NCBI GenBank assembly: GCA_024349765.1 | Contig: AP026073.1 | Location: 744,001-808,000 of the forward strand | Direction of reading: 5' to 3' | Source of the DNA: Streptomyces nigrescens | Lineage (GTDB): Bacteria; Actinomycetota; Actinomycetes; Streptomycetales; Streptomycetaceae | DNA: 64,000 nt | Shown: in pieces, positions 16,796 to 26,714 of the stretch | Layout of the letters: each line of letters begins with the position of its first letter | How positions within the stretch are numbered: position 1 is the first letter of the stretch | Position numbers and translations under genes: made by a program | The notes under the pieces: generated by a model | Database searches by the model: none | Told to the model about the DNA's origin: nothing | Seen by the model: only the letters and a program-made list of their open reading frames with translations

Positions 16796-18012
16796 CGCTC
16801 GCCCTCCGCAGCGCGCAGAGCGAGCCGGTGGTGGAAATAGGGGGAGGTGACATAGCCACCGTGCGCCCACCACGCCCCAGTGCCGAAGTTGAGGTCCTCC
16901 GCGCCGGCAAACACCCCAGCCGCCGCGAACGCCAGTGGGTCTGCCGGGTCCACCACGTTGAGCCACCGACTCACATTGGGCAGAGCTGGCACCTTTTGGC
17001 CACCTGCGCCAGTCAGCAAACGGTCACTGGCCCGGAAGAGCTTAAGCTCCTCAAAGAGACCGATCTGCGTCCCCGCGGTCACCAACAGATCCACATGCAG
17101 GTCAGGACGGAAGTGGGAGAGCAAGTCATGAACGATGTTGCCGCCCATGCTGTGGGCCACGACGACCAGCGGCTCCCCGTGCTGCTGAGCATGGCCGACA
17201 GCCTCATCGAATGCCTCGCTCATCAAGGCGATGATCGAACTGTTCTCGGCCGTGTCCCGTTGAGCAAAGTAGCCCATTACATCGCCCAGCAGCAGGGCGA
17301 GCCTGCGCGTGGGTCGCCCTCGTAGTAGTGCCGCGCCACCACGGGTGACGGCCCTGGCTGCGGAGGAGTTGAGGCGCCGCAGCACCGACCGGGCGGCACG
17401 GGGTACACCGCTCGCGACACCGAACGTCTCCCACCCCGCCGCACAAGTGCGGATGTTCGTCTTTTCAGTGGGACGCCATGTTTCCAGCTCCGTACTCAGC
17501 CGCTCCAGCAACTCGGTGTCGTCAGTGACCTCGGCGAGCCAGGGGAAGACGGCCGGCCCGTCACCGCGCATGCCTGTATCCGAGTGCTCAGCCCAGTACG
17601 CTGTGGCTCGCCCGCAGAACGTCGCGCCCTCCCGCAGCTCGTCCTCGGTGCCGACCAGGGAACCGCATACGATGTCGATGGCCCATTGCAGTGATGTCGC
17701 AGCTGCGGCGATCAGTACCCGGTCCGGCTCAGCCGCACCGGCCTGGGCGGCTACGTCTAGCACGGCCGCATCCGCCGCACTGGCGTCTTCGGCGCCGCCA
17801 AGCCGTTCCATCCCCGCCAGGTCCAGGGAAGCCCAGTCCCACGCGGGTTCCGCCACCAGCCCGCCCCACCACGGACTCCAAACCCGGGTCTTGCCCTGAT
17901 CACAGCCCAACGCAGCCAGGACATGTTGGCGATACAACGCGTCGCGCACGGCCACATGCTCCGGATCCTGCGGCGTCCGGTTGTCGATTCCATGGACGTG
18001 CACCAACGGCAT
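16792..18012 (-). CDS. Alpha/beta hydrolase (PGAP1/lipase-like), coupled to a caspase
   Basis: This 406-residue serine hydrolase begins with the first strand and oxyanion loop LVHVHGIDNRTP. The nucleophile elbow is VVVAHSMGGNIV, and a late DPADPLAF and HGGYVTSPYF supply acid and base candidates. About 200 residues between the oxyanion loop and the elbow form a large lid. ATG 18012 has AGGAGGGGG 7 bases upstream. It is the first gene of the operon and overlaps the caspase gene by GTGA. The same HG[IV]xN, AHSxG and DPxD pattern recurs in the hydrolase at 57466, also coupled to a caspase-domain gene. It probably acts on lipid; the substrate is unknown. Confidence 0.88.
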   Translation of the reverse strand: MPLVHVHGIDNRTPQDPEHVAVRDALYRQHVLAALGCDQGKTRVWSPWWGGLVAEPAWDWASLDLAGMERLGGAEDASAADAAVLDVAAQAGAAEPDRVLIAAAATSLQWAIDIVCGSLVGTEDELREGATFCGRATAYWAEHSDTGMRGDGPAVFPWLAEVTDDTELLERLSTELETWRPTEKTNIRTCAAGWETFGVASGVPRAARSVLRRLNSSAARAVTRGGAALLRGRPTRRLALLLGDVMGYFAQRDTAENSSIIALMSEAFDEAVGHAQQHGEPLVVVAHSMGGNIVHDLLSHFRPDLHVDLLVTAGTQIGLFEELKLFRASDRLLTGAGGQKVPALPNVSRWLNVVDPADPLAFAAAGVFAGAEDLNFGTGAWWAHGGYVTSPYFHHRLALRAAEGER

Positions 18013-18582
18013 GCCAAGCCCCCTCCTGTGCGGCGAGCCCCCATTGTGCGGCACGTCTCTGCCTGAACACAGCCTGATCGCCACTTACTTCGCCCGCCCG
18101 AGACGGGACGTCATGAGGTACACAGGCGTGAGCTCCGCCAGCGCAACCGGCTCAGCAGACGTCATGAACTGCCCTGTGCGGCCTGGCTGTCCCTTCACGC
18201 CGCTGCGGTGCGGGTGATGACCAGTGGCCTCAATCCAGTCAGGTCGCCAGGATCGGCTATCGGGTGTACTTCGGTGGCGACCTGGCGATGTTCGTGACGA
18301 CTACGCGCCTCAGCCAGCCCTCCGAGAGGCTCGCGGTGTACCACAGGAGCCTTGCCATGCAGCCGTGCCGCAGGGGTGGCGGACCTACTGGTTGTCGACC
18401 GGCATCTCACCTCTCCCCGCCAAAGGTGATGCTCAGCCCCACTTCGTGTTGCGCAAACCCATGCTCGACAGGTCTCGGCAACGGGTGAAACGAAGGCCAC
18501 GGACGGCGGATGAAAAGTGAGCCACTCTGCGATCTCTTGATCATTCTGACTTCACTGGTTCTGAAGTCGGGAGGAAGAGAGG
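18013..18582. other. 570-base gene-free stretch: operon promoter and IS21 left flank
   Basis: I see no convincing gene. The left part must hold the promoter of the hydrolase-caspase operon. A 7-base inverted repeat GACTTCA/TGAAGTC (18548-18568) lies just before the istA ribosome site and may be part of the IS21 end. Confidence 0.5.
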
Positions 18583-19551
18583 GTGATCCGCGTGGAGGAC
18601 TGGGCTGAGATCCGGCGGATGCACCGGGTTGAGGGGCTGTCGGCTCGGGCGGTGGCCCGTGAGCTGGGGATTTCCAGGAACACCGTGCTGCGGGCTCTGG
18701 CCTCGGACCGGCCGCCGCGGTATCGGCGGGCGCCGAAGGGTTCTGCGGTGGATGCGGTGGAGCCGGCCGTGCGGGAGCTGCTGAAACGCGCCCCGACGAT
18801 GCCCGTCACGGTGATCGCGGAGCGGATCGGCTGGGAGCGGGGGCTGGCGATCCTGCGGGAGCGGGTGCGTGAGCTGCGGCCGGCTTATCTGCCGGTGGAC
18901 CCTGTCTCGCGGACGGTCTATGAGCCGGGTGAGCTCGCTCAGTGCGACCTGTGGTTCCCGCCCGTGGACATCCCGCTCGGTTACGGCCAGAGCGGGCGCC
19001 CGCCGGTACTGGTCATGGTGTCCGGTTACTCGCGGGTGATCACGGCTCGGATGCTGCCCTCACGGCAGACGGGCGATCTGATCGACGCCCACTGGCGGCT
19101 GCTGACCGCCTGGCAAGCGGTGCCGAAGATGCTGGTCTGGGACAACGAAGCCGGAGTCGGCAAGGGACGCCTGACCAGCGAGTTCGCCGCGTTCGCGGGC
19201 CTGCTCGCCATCCGGGTGCACCTTTGCCGGCCCCGGGACCCGGAAGCGAAGGGCCTGGTCGAGCGAGCGAACGGTTACCTGGAGACCAGCTTCCTGCCCG
19301 GCCGTGTGTTCACCGGCCCGGACGATTTCAACGCCCAGCTGACCACCTGGCTGCAGATCGCCAACCGGCGCCATCACCGTGTCATCGACGCCCGGCCCAT
19401 CGACCGCTGGGAGAGCGACCGGGCCTCGATGCTCGCCCTCCCGCCCGTCGGACCGCCCCACTGGTGGCCGCTTCGCACCCGTCTGGGCCGGGACCACTAC
19501 ATCCGGTTCGACACCAACGACTACTCCGTCCATCCCCGCGCGATCGGCCAA
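18583..19551 (+). pseudogene. istA: IS21-family transposase istA, 3'-truncated
   Basis: About 323 residues of an IstA transposase remain: an N-terminal helix-turn-helix (EGLSARAVARELGISRNTVL), then the DDE core with QCDLWFPP, VWDNEAGVG and EAKGLVERANGYLE. IstA is usually about 500 residues and is followed by the ATPase gene istB; here similarity stops near HPRAIGQP and istB is absent. Beyond the junction the coding frame changes to a monooxygenase. The GTG start at 18583 follows GGAGG. The open frame continues by chance through the next gene, which makes it look longer than it is. Confidence 0.85.
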
Positions 19552-20512
19552 CCCGGAGATCACCTGTCACCAGGCGGTTGTGGAGATGACCGGCGCCGAG
19601 GACCTGAAGGTCGGCTGGGCCGCCACGGACACCGGGGTGTACGCCTACGGGCCGATGCCGGGCCGCCTCGTCACCGTGGAGTTCGACGGCCCGCCGGCCG
19701 ACCGGGACGCGCCGGTCACCGCCGAGGACCTCCAGGCGCGGCTGCGCCGCGTATCCGGCGTGGACGTCACGATCACCGAGGTGCGGACCGCGACCCGCTT
19801 CACCGATCACGCCCGTCAGGTCACCGAGTACCGCAAGGGCCGGGTGCTGCTGGCGGGCGACGCGGCGCACGTGCACTCCGCGTTCGGGAGCCAGGGGCTG
19901 AGCCTGGGTATCGGGGACGCGATGAACCTCGGCTGGAAGCTCGCCGCGGTGATCGGCGGCCGGGCGCCGGAAGGGCTGCTGGACACGTACACCTCCGAGC
20001 GGCACCCGGTCGGCGCGTGGATCCTGGACTGGACCCGGTCCCAGGTCGCGGCCATGCGCCCGGACCCGCAGTCCCGGGCCCTGCGCGAGATCGTCAGCGA
20101 CCTGGCGGGGACGGTCGCGGGCACCACGTACCTCACCGCGCGGCTCAACGGTGCCGGAGTGCGGTACGAATTGCCGGGCGAGCACCCGCTGACCGGCCGC
20201 AGCACCCCGGACCTCGAACTCACCGACGGCAGTCGCCTCGCGGACCACCTCCACGGCGGCCGGGCGCTCCTGCTCGACCTCACCGACGACCCGGAGCTCC
20301 GGGCCCTCGCTGCGGGGTATGCCGGCCGCGTCGACACCCTGACGGCCGGCTGCCCCTCCCGCCCGCAACTGGCGGCGGTCCTCGTCCGTCCGGACGGCTT
20401 CACGGCCTGAGCGGCCGACGCGGGGGCGCAGGCGCCGACGTCGACGGCCGGGCTGGCGGAGGCGCTGAAGGAGTGGTTCGGAGTGCCAGAGGGTGCGGTG
20501 ACGTCGGCCTGA
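19552..20512 (+). pseudogene. FAD-dependent aromatic monooxygenase, N-terminally deleted and with a nonsense codon
   Basis: This is the C-terminal two-thirds of a class A flavin monooxygenase. The FAD-contacting GD motif is intact (RVLLAGDAAHVHSAFGSQGL, then GDAMNLGWKLAAV). The N-terminal FAD-binding GxGxxG part is missing, lost at the junction with istA. A TGA at 20408-20410 interrupts DGFTA-stop-AADAG, but the same frame continues to 20512 with a typical C-terminus (LAEALKEWFGVPEG). Relatives have tryptophan at this point, so TGG to TGA is likely. Both lesions make it non-functional. It was probably part of a lost polyketide or aromatic pathway. Confidence 0.85.
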
Positions 20513-21558
20513 TCCGCCGCTCTGCTGACTGACGCGAACCACGAGCCGATTCCACCCACAGCCGCCGCACCCACCCGGTGTGGCGGCCGCCCGCACCCCA
20601 GTCCCGGCCCAGCAGCAGCCCGGAGCTCTCACCGGCCGCCTACCGCACCCGCCGCCACGCATAGCCGCCACGCCCTCCGCCGGTATTACGGCTCCCGGCA
20701 CCGTACGAGCCGGTGACCAGTGCAAACGTCACCGCCGGCACAGCGCCAGCGGTGACGGTCACCGCACCTGGGTCACACCTCTTCGGCCGCGTCCGAGTCG
20801 CCCAGCGGGCGCAGGCCGCCCGGCAGTTCTCCACCTCGGGCGGGGTGACCTTCCCGGTGTCGGTGTCGACCTGCTCGGACGTGGTGTCGAACACAACCTG
20901 GAAGGCGGCGGCCAGCTTCGCCGACGCCCGCTCCACCCGTGCAGGCCCTTCAGCTTCTTCTTCACCGTCTCCCGCTCCGCGCGGGCCAGCGGCTCAGCCT
21001 ATTTCCTCGCGTGCGGCCTTGAGATCGTCCACCAGGAACACATCCTGGGACCACTGCCCAGGCCACGCAGCAAGCACCAGATCCTTCGGCCCTGCCTGTG
21101 CCAGCGTGGCCCGCTTCTCGGTTATACGGGTCGCCTGGGTGACGATCCCCTTCGCATCGATCCGGATGAGGGTCACGGTCTGGCCGCGCCAGGGAAACCC
21201 GCCCTCCACCGAGCTGGTGCGGCGGAGGGACGAAGCGTTGAAGTCGGCAAATCTCGGCATGTCTTGCACTCTAAGGCCAGCAGCTGTTTGCCGTCGGGGC
21301 CTTCGTCTGATTCAGAGACCCGGCGTCGAACCCGCGCTTTGGGGCCGGTCAATCCAACGGCTCCGTCGCACATCCGGTGGCAACGGCGCGTTGCCGCTTC
21401 GCCGTTGCTGCGATTCGGGCCCTGGTCGGCGCTCTGGCCTGGGGTTCGTCGGCCGGCGTGACAAGACGTGCGGGGTGAGCAGCCTCTGTTCGGGGGACAT
21501 CCGGCAGCGGTCTGGCACCTTGTTTGGATGCTGCTCCAACCGTTGACCTGCGGATATC
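20513..21558. other. 1-kb stretch with gene debris
   Basis: No complete recognised gene is present. On the minus strand one 91-residue frame (20994-21269) looks coding, and a second frame (about 20780-20936, containing KLAAAFQVVFDTTSEQVDTD) has protein-like composition without a clear end. The rest, up to the M16 peptidase stop, shows nothing I can support. Together with the pseudogenes to the left it reads as decayed DNA at the left edge of the lanthipeptide cluster. Confidence 0.4.
20994..21269 (-). CDS. Small conserved-looking hypothetical protein
   Basis: This 91-residue frame has the balance of a real soluble protein: FPWRGQTVTLIRIDAKGIVT, then VLAAWPGQWSQDVFLVDDL. It has no membrane segment and no motif I can name. 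ATG 21269 is the only start and lacks a strong ribosome site. It may be a remnant of the decayed region. Function unknown. Confidence 0.4.
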   Translation of the reverse strand: MQDMPRFADFNASSLRRTSSVEGGFPWRGQTVTLIRIDAKGIVTQATRITEKRATLAQAGPKDLVLAAWPGQWSQDVFLVDDLKAAREEIG

Positions 21559-24216
21559 TCATAGCGTCGACTCGGCAGTCTCCTTCCATCGGTCGCATAC
21601 CGCAGTGGCCGGGCCCGGACGGCCGAGCACGACGAGGTCCATGGCCTCGATCGGGTAGAGGGCGGTGCACGCTGCGGCGACCTCCGCTGCGGTCGCCTGG
21701 GGCAGGAGTTCTTGCAGGCGCTCCGCCCAGTCGGCCGGCCGGCCGGCGGACAGGCTGTCCCGCAGCAGGTCGGCCTTGGCCGCCGGGGAGTCGAAGGCAC
21801 CGAGCAGCTGGGCGGCGCAGAAGGCTTGGAGCGGCTCCAGTTCGGCCGAGGTGAGTGGGGAGTCGTGGAACGTCCGCAGGGTTTCCCGGATTGCGGTGAT
21901 GGCCTTCGCCGGGTCTTGCAGCTGGTGCAGGGTTGCTCTGATGGCGGCTCGGGGGACGTCGAGGCAGACGTCGCGGGCGGCATACAGCGTGGGGGCGGGG
22001 CCCGCGCCGTGGAGCACGTGCGCCGGCATCCGGGAGTGGTACTGGGTGCAGAGCACCGCCGTGGCCAGATAGCGCGCTGCGGCGCCGGTGTCGCCGGCCG
22101 GTTCCGGGGCGCTCAGGGTCAGGCGTATGTCGTCCGCCGCGTCATTGTCGTGGAGCGACAGGATTCCGGTGGTTGGCCGACCAACCCCGGGGGCCCACGG
22201 GACCGTAACCGACGTGGGGGAGGCCGTCGGCCAGTCGGACAGTGCCCGGCCCACGTCGGCGGTGAAAAGTTCGGGATCGAGGGCACCGACCGCGACCAGC
22301 CAGCCGCTGCCGTGGTCCAGGACCGAGCGTTGCACGGTGCCGAGGTCGTCGGGGGTGGTCATCGGACGGCCGGCCCCGAGCCAGTGGCGGCGCAACGCGG
22401 TGTCCATCGCCGCGTCCGGGGCGTGCGGCCTCGGCGGTCGGCCCGATGTGGGTAGCGGGCCGCGCACCGGGGTGGTGAGTGCGGCGAGCCGGTCCAGCCA
22501 CACCCCAACCAGCTCCGGTGTGGTGTAGCCGGTGACGTCGAACCACTGCCCGTCCGTGGTCAGGTGGAAGCTGCCCCCGGTGGCCTCGATGAGGTGGCCG
22601 GCCGCGCCGCCGCGCCCGGCCAGCAGCCGCACCAGCGCCTCGGCCGCGTCCGGGTGCTGCCATCCCAGGGCGCCCAGGGGCAGCCGGAACCGCAACTCCA
22701 CCAGGGGTGAACGCCGGTCCTGGACGGCCAGGACGGTGGTCCCGTCGGCGAGCGTGGTCTGGCACCGGGGGCCGTGGTGCGGCGGGGGCTGCGCGCCTAG
22801 GGGCGGCAGTGGGCGGGCCGCCGCGGGGGAGGGCGAGGACGATGGGGCGGCGGAGGCCGGGGAGACTGCCATCGACTCCGGCCCGGAGTCGGTTTCCGGC
22901 CCAGATTCCATACGGGGCGCGGACGCGGGTTCCGATACGGAGTTGGGCCCGGGTGCCGGAGCCGGGCGGGTCCGCGTCGGCCCGGGGGCCATGACGAGGA
23001 CCCCCTTGGGCGCGGTGCCCAGGCGCCGGGCGGCGGCCGCGACATGTTCGGGGCTGACCTCGGCGAGCCGGGTGGGGTACTCGTCGAGCAGTTCGGCGCG
23101 GCCGAACAGCAGCTCCAGGCGCCCCAGGGCGCGGCTGCGCGGATAGGCGCCGGCGTGCTCACGGCGGTGCCTGGTGATCAGACGTTGTACGGCCTGCGGC
23201 CGGGTCTGCCCGAGGTCGGGGGCGTCGGCCCAGGCGGCCCACCGGTCGGTCATGGCGGCCACGGCGTGCCGGGGCGGGACCATCGGTGGCACCAGTGCAG
23301 TGATGACCAGGAGATCGGGATCCCTGGCGTCGAGCGGGCCGAAGACACCGCAGCCGGCGGACACGGCCTGGAGGCCGTCCAGGCCGTGCTGGCCGATCAG
23401 CTCGGCCAGCACGGTGTGGGCCAGGTAGCCGGCCAGGTCCTGGCGGGGGTCTGGCAGCCGGTAGCCGAGCGCGAGGGCCGCCGCGGTCACTCCCGGTTCG
23501 TTGCAGGTCTGCCACCGGTCCTCGGTGGGGTCGGGCTCGTGCAGTTCCGGCGGGGAGGTGAACGGGCGCGCCGGTATGTCACCGAAGTGCCGTTCGATCA
23601 GTGTCAGCAGCGCATCGGGGTCGTGGTCTCCGACCACGGTGAGTACCGCGTTGCCGGGTGCGTAGTGGGCGTGGAAGAACGCCTCGCAGTCGGCGACGGT
23701 GGCCTCGCGAAGCCGGTCCATCCGGCCGTAGCCGTCGTGCGCGTTGGCGAACCGCTCGAAGGCCACACCGGGCAGCAGCGGCCAGGGCAGCCCTCCGTAC
23801 GGGCGGGCCGTCACCGCCTGGTGGATCTCCTCCTCGATGCCGTCCAGTTGCTCGGCCAGGGTCTCCTCGGTGAAGACCGGGGCCCGCATCCGGTCGGCCT
23901 CGCTGAACAGTGCGCGCTCCAGTGCGGCCGCCGGGACGAGCTGGTGGTAGTCGGTGTAGTCCTGGTGCGTGGTGCCGTTGGCCTGCCCGCCCAGCGGGTG
24001 GATGTGCTCGAAGAAACGTCCCGGCGGCAGGCTCGCGCTGCCGCGGAACATCAGGTGCTCGAAGAGGTGGGCGAACCCCTCCCGCGCCGGCTCCTCGGAC
24101 CGGTACCCGACGCCGTAGTGGACGCATACCGCGCTGCGCGGGGATCCGGGCTGGCGTTCCAGCACCACCCGTAGGCCGTTCCGGAGGGTGGTCTTGAGCA
24201 TCATTCCTGCCGTCAC
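21559..24216 (-). CDS. M16-family zinc metallopeptidase of the lanthipeptide cluster
   Basis: This 885-residue protein has two M16 (pitrilysin/insulinase) halves joined by a long proline- and serine-rich linker (about residues 410-480). The inverted zinc motif HLFEH is in the N-terminal half (about residues 50-54), with a downstream glutamate in DGIEEEIHQ. The C-terminal half lacks the motif, as is normal. M16 peptidases occur in class V lanthipeptide clusters and are thought to remove the leader peptide. It is the last gene of the operon, 24 bases after the decarboxylase-like gene. GTG 24216 has no clear ribosome site; ATG 24204 or 24201 are alternatives. Confidence 0.9.
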   Translation of the reverse strand: MTAGMMLKTTLRNGLRVVLERQPGSPRSAVCVHYGVGYRSEEPAREGFAHLFEHLMFRGSASLPPGRFFEHIHPLGGQANGTTHQDYTDYHQLVPAAALERALFSEADRMRAPVFTEETLAEQLDGIEEEIHQAVTARPYGGLPWPLLPGVAFERFANAHDGYGRMDRLREATVADCEAFFHAHYAPGNAVLTVVGDHDPDALLTLIERHFGDIPARPFTSPPELHEPDPTEDRWQTCNEPGVTAAALALGYRLPDPRQDLAGYLAHTVLAELIGQHGLDGLQAVSAGCGVFGPLDARDPDLLVITALVPPMVPPRHAVAAMTDRWAAWADAPDLGQTRPQAVQRLITRHRREHAGAYPRSRALGRLELLFGRAELLDEYPTRLAEVSPEHVAAAARRLGTAPKGVLVMAPGPTRTRPAPAPGPNSVSEPASAPRMESGPETDSGPESMAVSPASAAPSSSPSPAAARPLPPLGAQPPPHHGPRCQTTLADGTTVLAVQDRRSPLVELRFRLPLGALGWQHPDAAEALVRLLAGRGGAAGHLIEATGGSFHLTTDGQWFDVTGYTTPELVGVWLDRLAALTTPVRGPLPTSGRPPRPHAPDAAMDTALRRHWLGAGRPMTTPDDLGTVQRSVLDHGSGWLVAVGALDPELFTADVGRALSDWPTASPTSVTVPWAPGVGRPTTGILSLHDNDAADDIRLTLSAPEPAGDTGAAARYLATAVLCTQYHSRMPAHVLHGAGPAPTLYAARDVCLDVPRAAIRATLHQLQDPAKAITAIRETLRTFHDSPLTSAELEPLQAFCAAQLLGAFDSPAAKADLLRDSLSAGRPADWAERLQELLPQATAAEVAAACTALYPIEAMDLVVLGRPGPATAVCDRWKETAESTL

Positions 24217-24240
24217 GAAATCGTCCGTTGCTGTTCGTTG

Positions 24241-25755
24241 TTAGAGATCGACGAGGAAGCGGAGAAAGTCGCAGTAATGGTCGAACCCATGGTCGTAGTC
24301 GTCCAGGTAGGCGGCGATGTCATGGACGTGGAGCAGGATCCGCAGCGCGGCGATCTCCTTCCACCGCGAACCCAGGTCACGGCCGTACCCCTCGAACAGC
24401 GCGTCCGTGAGCGACTGCCACGTCCCCTTGTCGCCGCCCACCTGCCACTGCAGCTCCACCAGTTCACCGACCACCCAGCCGAGGTCGACGTACCACGGTG
24501 CCCGGCATACGTCCTCGCCGGTGAGCAGGTCGATGCCGCCGGAGGCGCGGTCGACGACGAGCGAACCGAGGCCGGCCGCGCCGTGGGCGAGGACGGTGTC
24601 CGGGTCGGCGACCGTCCGCATGTGCCAGTTGAGCACCCGGGCCCAGCGCTCCTCGCCGAGGCTCCGGCGGAGCTGGCCCTGGGCGCAGGCCGCGCGGGGC
24701 ATGGTGGCGCGTCCGGCCAGCCAGGCGTCGAGCCGGGCCAGCCCTCGGGAGGTGCCGGCTCGTGGCGCCGCGGGGGGTGTCAGGTCGTGGATGGCACGCA
24801 GCACGCGGCCCAGATCGTGCAGTGGCTTCGCCAACTTCGCGCTGGGGCCCTCGTGCAGGAGCAGATGCGCGGCGGAGACATCCCCCTGTACGTCGTAGAG
24901 GCGGGCCGGGCCGTCCGGGGTGCCCAGTGCCGGCCGGGCGCCGTCGAGGTCGCCGATCCCCGCCAGCAGCCGGTACTTCTCGCCGTCGGCGGGCGAGAAG
25001 GGGGCGGGTGCGGCAGGGCCCGGCTCGCGGCGCCAGCGTCGCCCGCCGGTCGGCAGGGCATGGATGCTGGTGTGCAGCAGGCCGGTGCCGAACTCGTCTT
25101 CGGAGGAAGGCGGTTCGGCGGTCGCGCGCTCGGTCGGGGTCCCGGAGGACGCTGCCCCCGCCCGGTGTTCGACGATCAGCCGGAGCGCCTCCGGCAGTGG
25201 CGGCGGCACCCAGGCGTCCTCCCGGCCCGTGGTCAGACTCCGTCCGGCGATCGGCGGCACCAGTATGGTGTTCGGGCGGGTCGTCAGGGCGGCCCAGTGC
25301 TGCCGGACCGCGGCACCTTCCAGGGCGCCGGGCGGCAGGGCGGGGGCCACCGCGACCGTCCCCCGGGTGCACTGGGCGGCCAGTAGGGCCGGGCTGTCCG
25401 CCAGCCCCAGCGCGAGCCGCGCCATGAAGTGCAGGGTCGCCGGATAGATGAGGATGGCGTCGGCCCACTCGGCCCACTCGACGTGCCGGGCAGTGGCCTC
25501 GTCGTCCGGCCAGACGTCGGTCGAGACGGCCTCTCCGACCCGGGACCCGACCGCCTGCGGGGTCACGAACCGCTCCGCGCTGCGGGTCAGGACGACCCGG
25601 ACCTCCAGCTCGGGGCAGTGCAGGCGCAGCCACTCCAGCCAGTAGGGGGTGGACCAGGCGTAGGCGGAACCGGTGACGACGATGAGCAGTCGGTTCAGGT
25701 TCAGCTCCGGGCCGGGCACCGCGTCGTACGACTCCCCGATCGGCTCCTCGATCAC
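24241..25755 (-). CDS. Cysteine decarboxylase-like flavoprotein fused to a kinase-like domain
   Basis: In this 504-residue protein, residues about 20-195 are an HFCD-type flavoprotein (LLIVVTGSAYAWSTPYW, then ADAILIYPATLHFMARLALG), the fold of LanD enzymes that oxidatively decarboxylate a C-terminal cysteine to build an AviCys ring. Residues about 260-504 resemble an aminoglycoside-phosphotransferase-type domain (LHDLGRVLRAIHDL, VLAHGAAGLGSLVVD, then PWYVDLGWVVGELVELQW), with the Brenner-like HGD altered to HGA. All three precursors end in cysteine, consistent with the decarboxylase role. It overlaps the upstream oxidoreductase gene by 4 bases. The second domain may bind the leader or work with the stand-alone kinase-like protein. 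Confidence 0.85.
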   Translation of the reverse strand: MIEEPIGESYDAVPGPELNLNRLLIVVTGSAYAWSTPYWLEWLRLHCPELEVRVVLTRSAERFVTPQAVGSRVGEAVSTDVWPDDEATARHVEWAEWADAILIYPATLHFMARLALGLADSPALLAAQCTRGTVAVAPALPPGALEGAAVRQHWAALTTRPNTILVPPIAGRSLTTGREDAWVPPPLPEALRLIVEHRAGAASSGTPTERATAEPPSSEDEFGTGLLHTSIHALPTGGRRWRREPGPAAPAPFSPADGEKYRLLAGIGDLDGARPALGTPDGPARLYDVQGDVSAAHLLLHEGPSAKLAKPLHDLGRVLRAIHDLTPPAAPRAGTSRGLARLDAWLAGRATMPRAACAQGQLRRSLGEERWARVLNWHMRTVADPDTVLAHGAAGLGSLVVDRASGGIDLLTGEDVCRAPWYVDLGWVVGELVELQWQVGGDKGTWQSLTDALFEGYGRDLGSRWKEIAALRILLHVHDIAAYLDDYDHGFDHYCDFLRFLVDL

Positions 25756-26714
25756 CGTGCGACCGCTCCCAACAGGAGCTCCAGCTCCCGCAGAGAGGCC
25801 CGCTCGCCGTATCTCATGTGCACTCCCGTGACGTTCAGCACGATCTCGTCCGCCCCGGCTGCAGCGAACTCCTGCAGCCGCGCGCCGAGTTCCGCCTTGT
25901 CGCCGTAGAGGAAGGCACGCCCGGCCAGCAGCGCCTCGGCGTTCCCGCGGGGGTTCTCGATCGAGGTCTCGATGCCGGAGCGGCGCAGCATGTCGGCGTA
26001 GTGCGGCAGCATGGTGTGGCTGGTGTTGCTCAGCGCTGCCAGCTCTACGGGATCCCGGTCGTCCGCCGCCAGCGCCAGTGGGACGATCACCACCGTGCGG
26101 GGTGTGGGGCGGCCGGCGGCTGCGGCGCCCTCGGCGAGCGCGGGCACCACGACGTCACGGACGTAAGGGGCCGGCGTCAGCCAGGTGATTGCGGTATCGG
26201 CGACCTCCCCGGCCAATCGGGCCATTCGGGGCCGCAGCACACCCAGGCCGATCTCCACCGGTGGCCGGGGCAGGACGGCGAACTGCGAGCGGCAGGTGAA
26301 GTACTCGCCCACGTGGTCGACTTCGCCCTCTTCGAGCAGCGCGCGCATCACGGTCACGTATTCGCGGACCGCGCCGAGTTGGCTGCGGTACGGCGCGCCC
26401 AGGACGCTGTGCTGGAACGCGGCGGAGCCCGGCCCGAAGCCGGCCACCACGGGATGGCCGCTGGCCACCGCCAGCGAGTGTGCCTGGATGGCCGCCTGGT
26501 AGGGGTGGCGCAGCGGCATCAGGGTGACGCCGGTGCCGGTCGGCACCCGGAAGCCGCAGGCGGCGGCGTGAGTGAAGTCCTGGAACGGGTCGTTCACCAC
26601 GGCCTGGCCCTGCCACATGCGGTGCGCCTCGCTCCACTGCGCGAGTGCGGCGTACGGCAGCAGCTGCTCCGGACGGTGCGGGGCGATCGGGGCCAGGAAC
26701 GAGTAGGTGGTCAT
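25752..26714 (-). CDS. Luciferase-like (F420/FMN) oxidoreductase of the lanthipeptide cluster
   Basis: This 320-residue protein belongs to the bacterial luciferase-like superfamily (TIM barrel; HPVVAGFGPGSAAFQ, then VREYVTVMRALLEEGEVDHV). In the class V peptide lexapeptide an F420H2-dependent enzyme of this superfamily reduces dehydroalanine to D-alanine; the serine-rich cores here would give suitable substrates. ATG 26714 overlaps the ABC transporter stop (ATGA), and the gene overlaps the flavoprotein downstream, so all three are translationally coupled. The long upstream frame is a shadow of the transporter. Confidence 0.9.
   Translation of the reverse strand: MTTYSFLAPIAPHRPEQLLPYAALAQWSEAHRMWQGQAVVNDPFQDFTHAAACGFRVPTGTGVTLMPLRHPYQAAIQAHSLAVASGHPVVAGFGPGSAAFQHSVLGAPYRSQLGAVREYVTVMRALLEEGEVDHVGEYFTCRSQFAVLPRPPVEIGLGVLRPRMARLAGEVADTAITWLTPAPYVRDVVVPALAEGAAAAGRPTPRTVVIVPLALAADDRDPVELAALSNTSHTMLPHYADMLRRSGIETSIENPRGNAEALLAGRAFLYGDKAELGARLQEFAAAGADEIVLNVTGVHMRYGERASLRELELLLGAVAR

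Noticed and set aside
18583-20532. A single 649-residue transposase
   Set aside because: Only the first half has IstA motifs; the rest is a GC-rich shadow of the monooxygenase in another frame.
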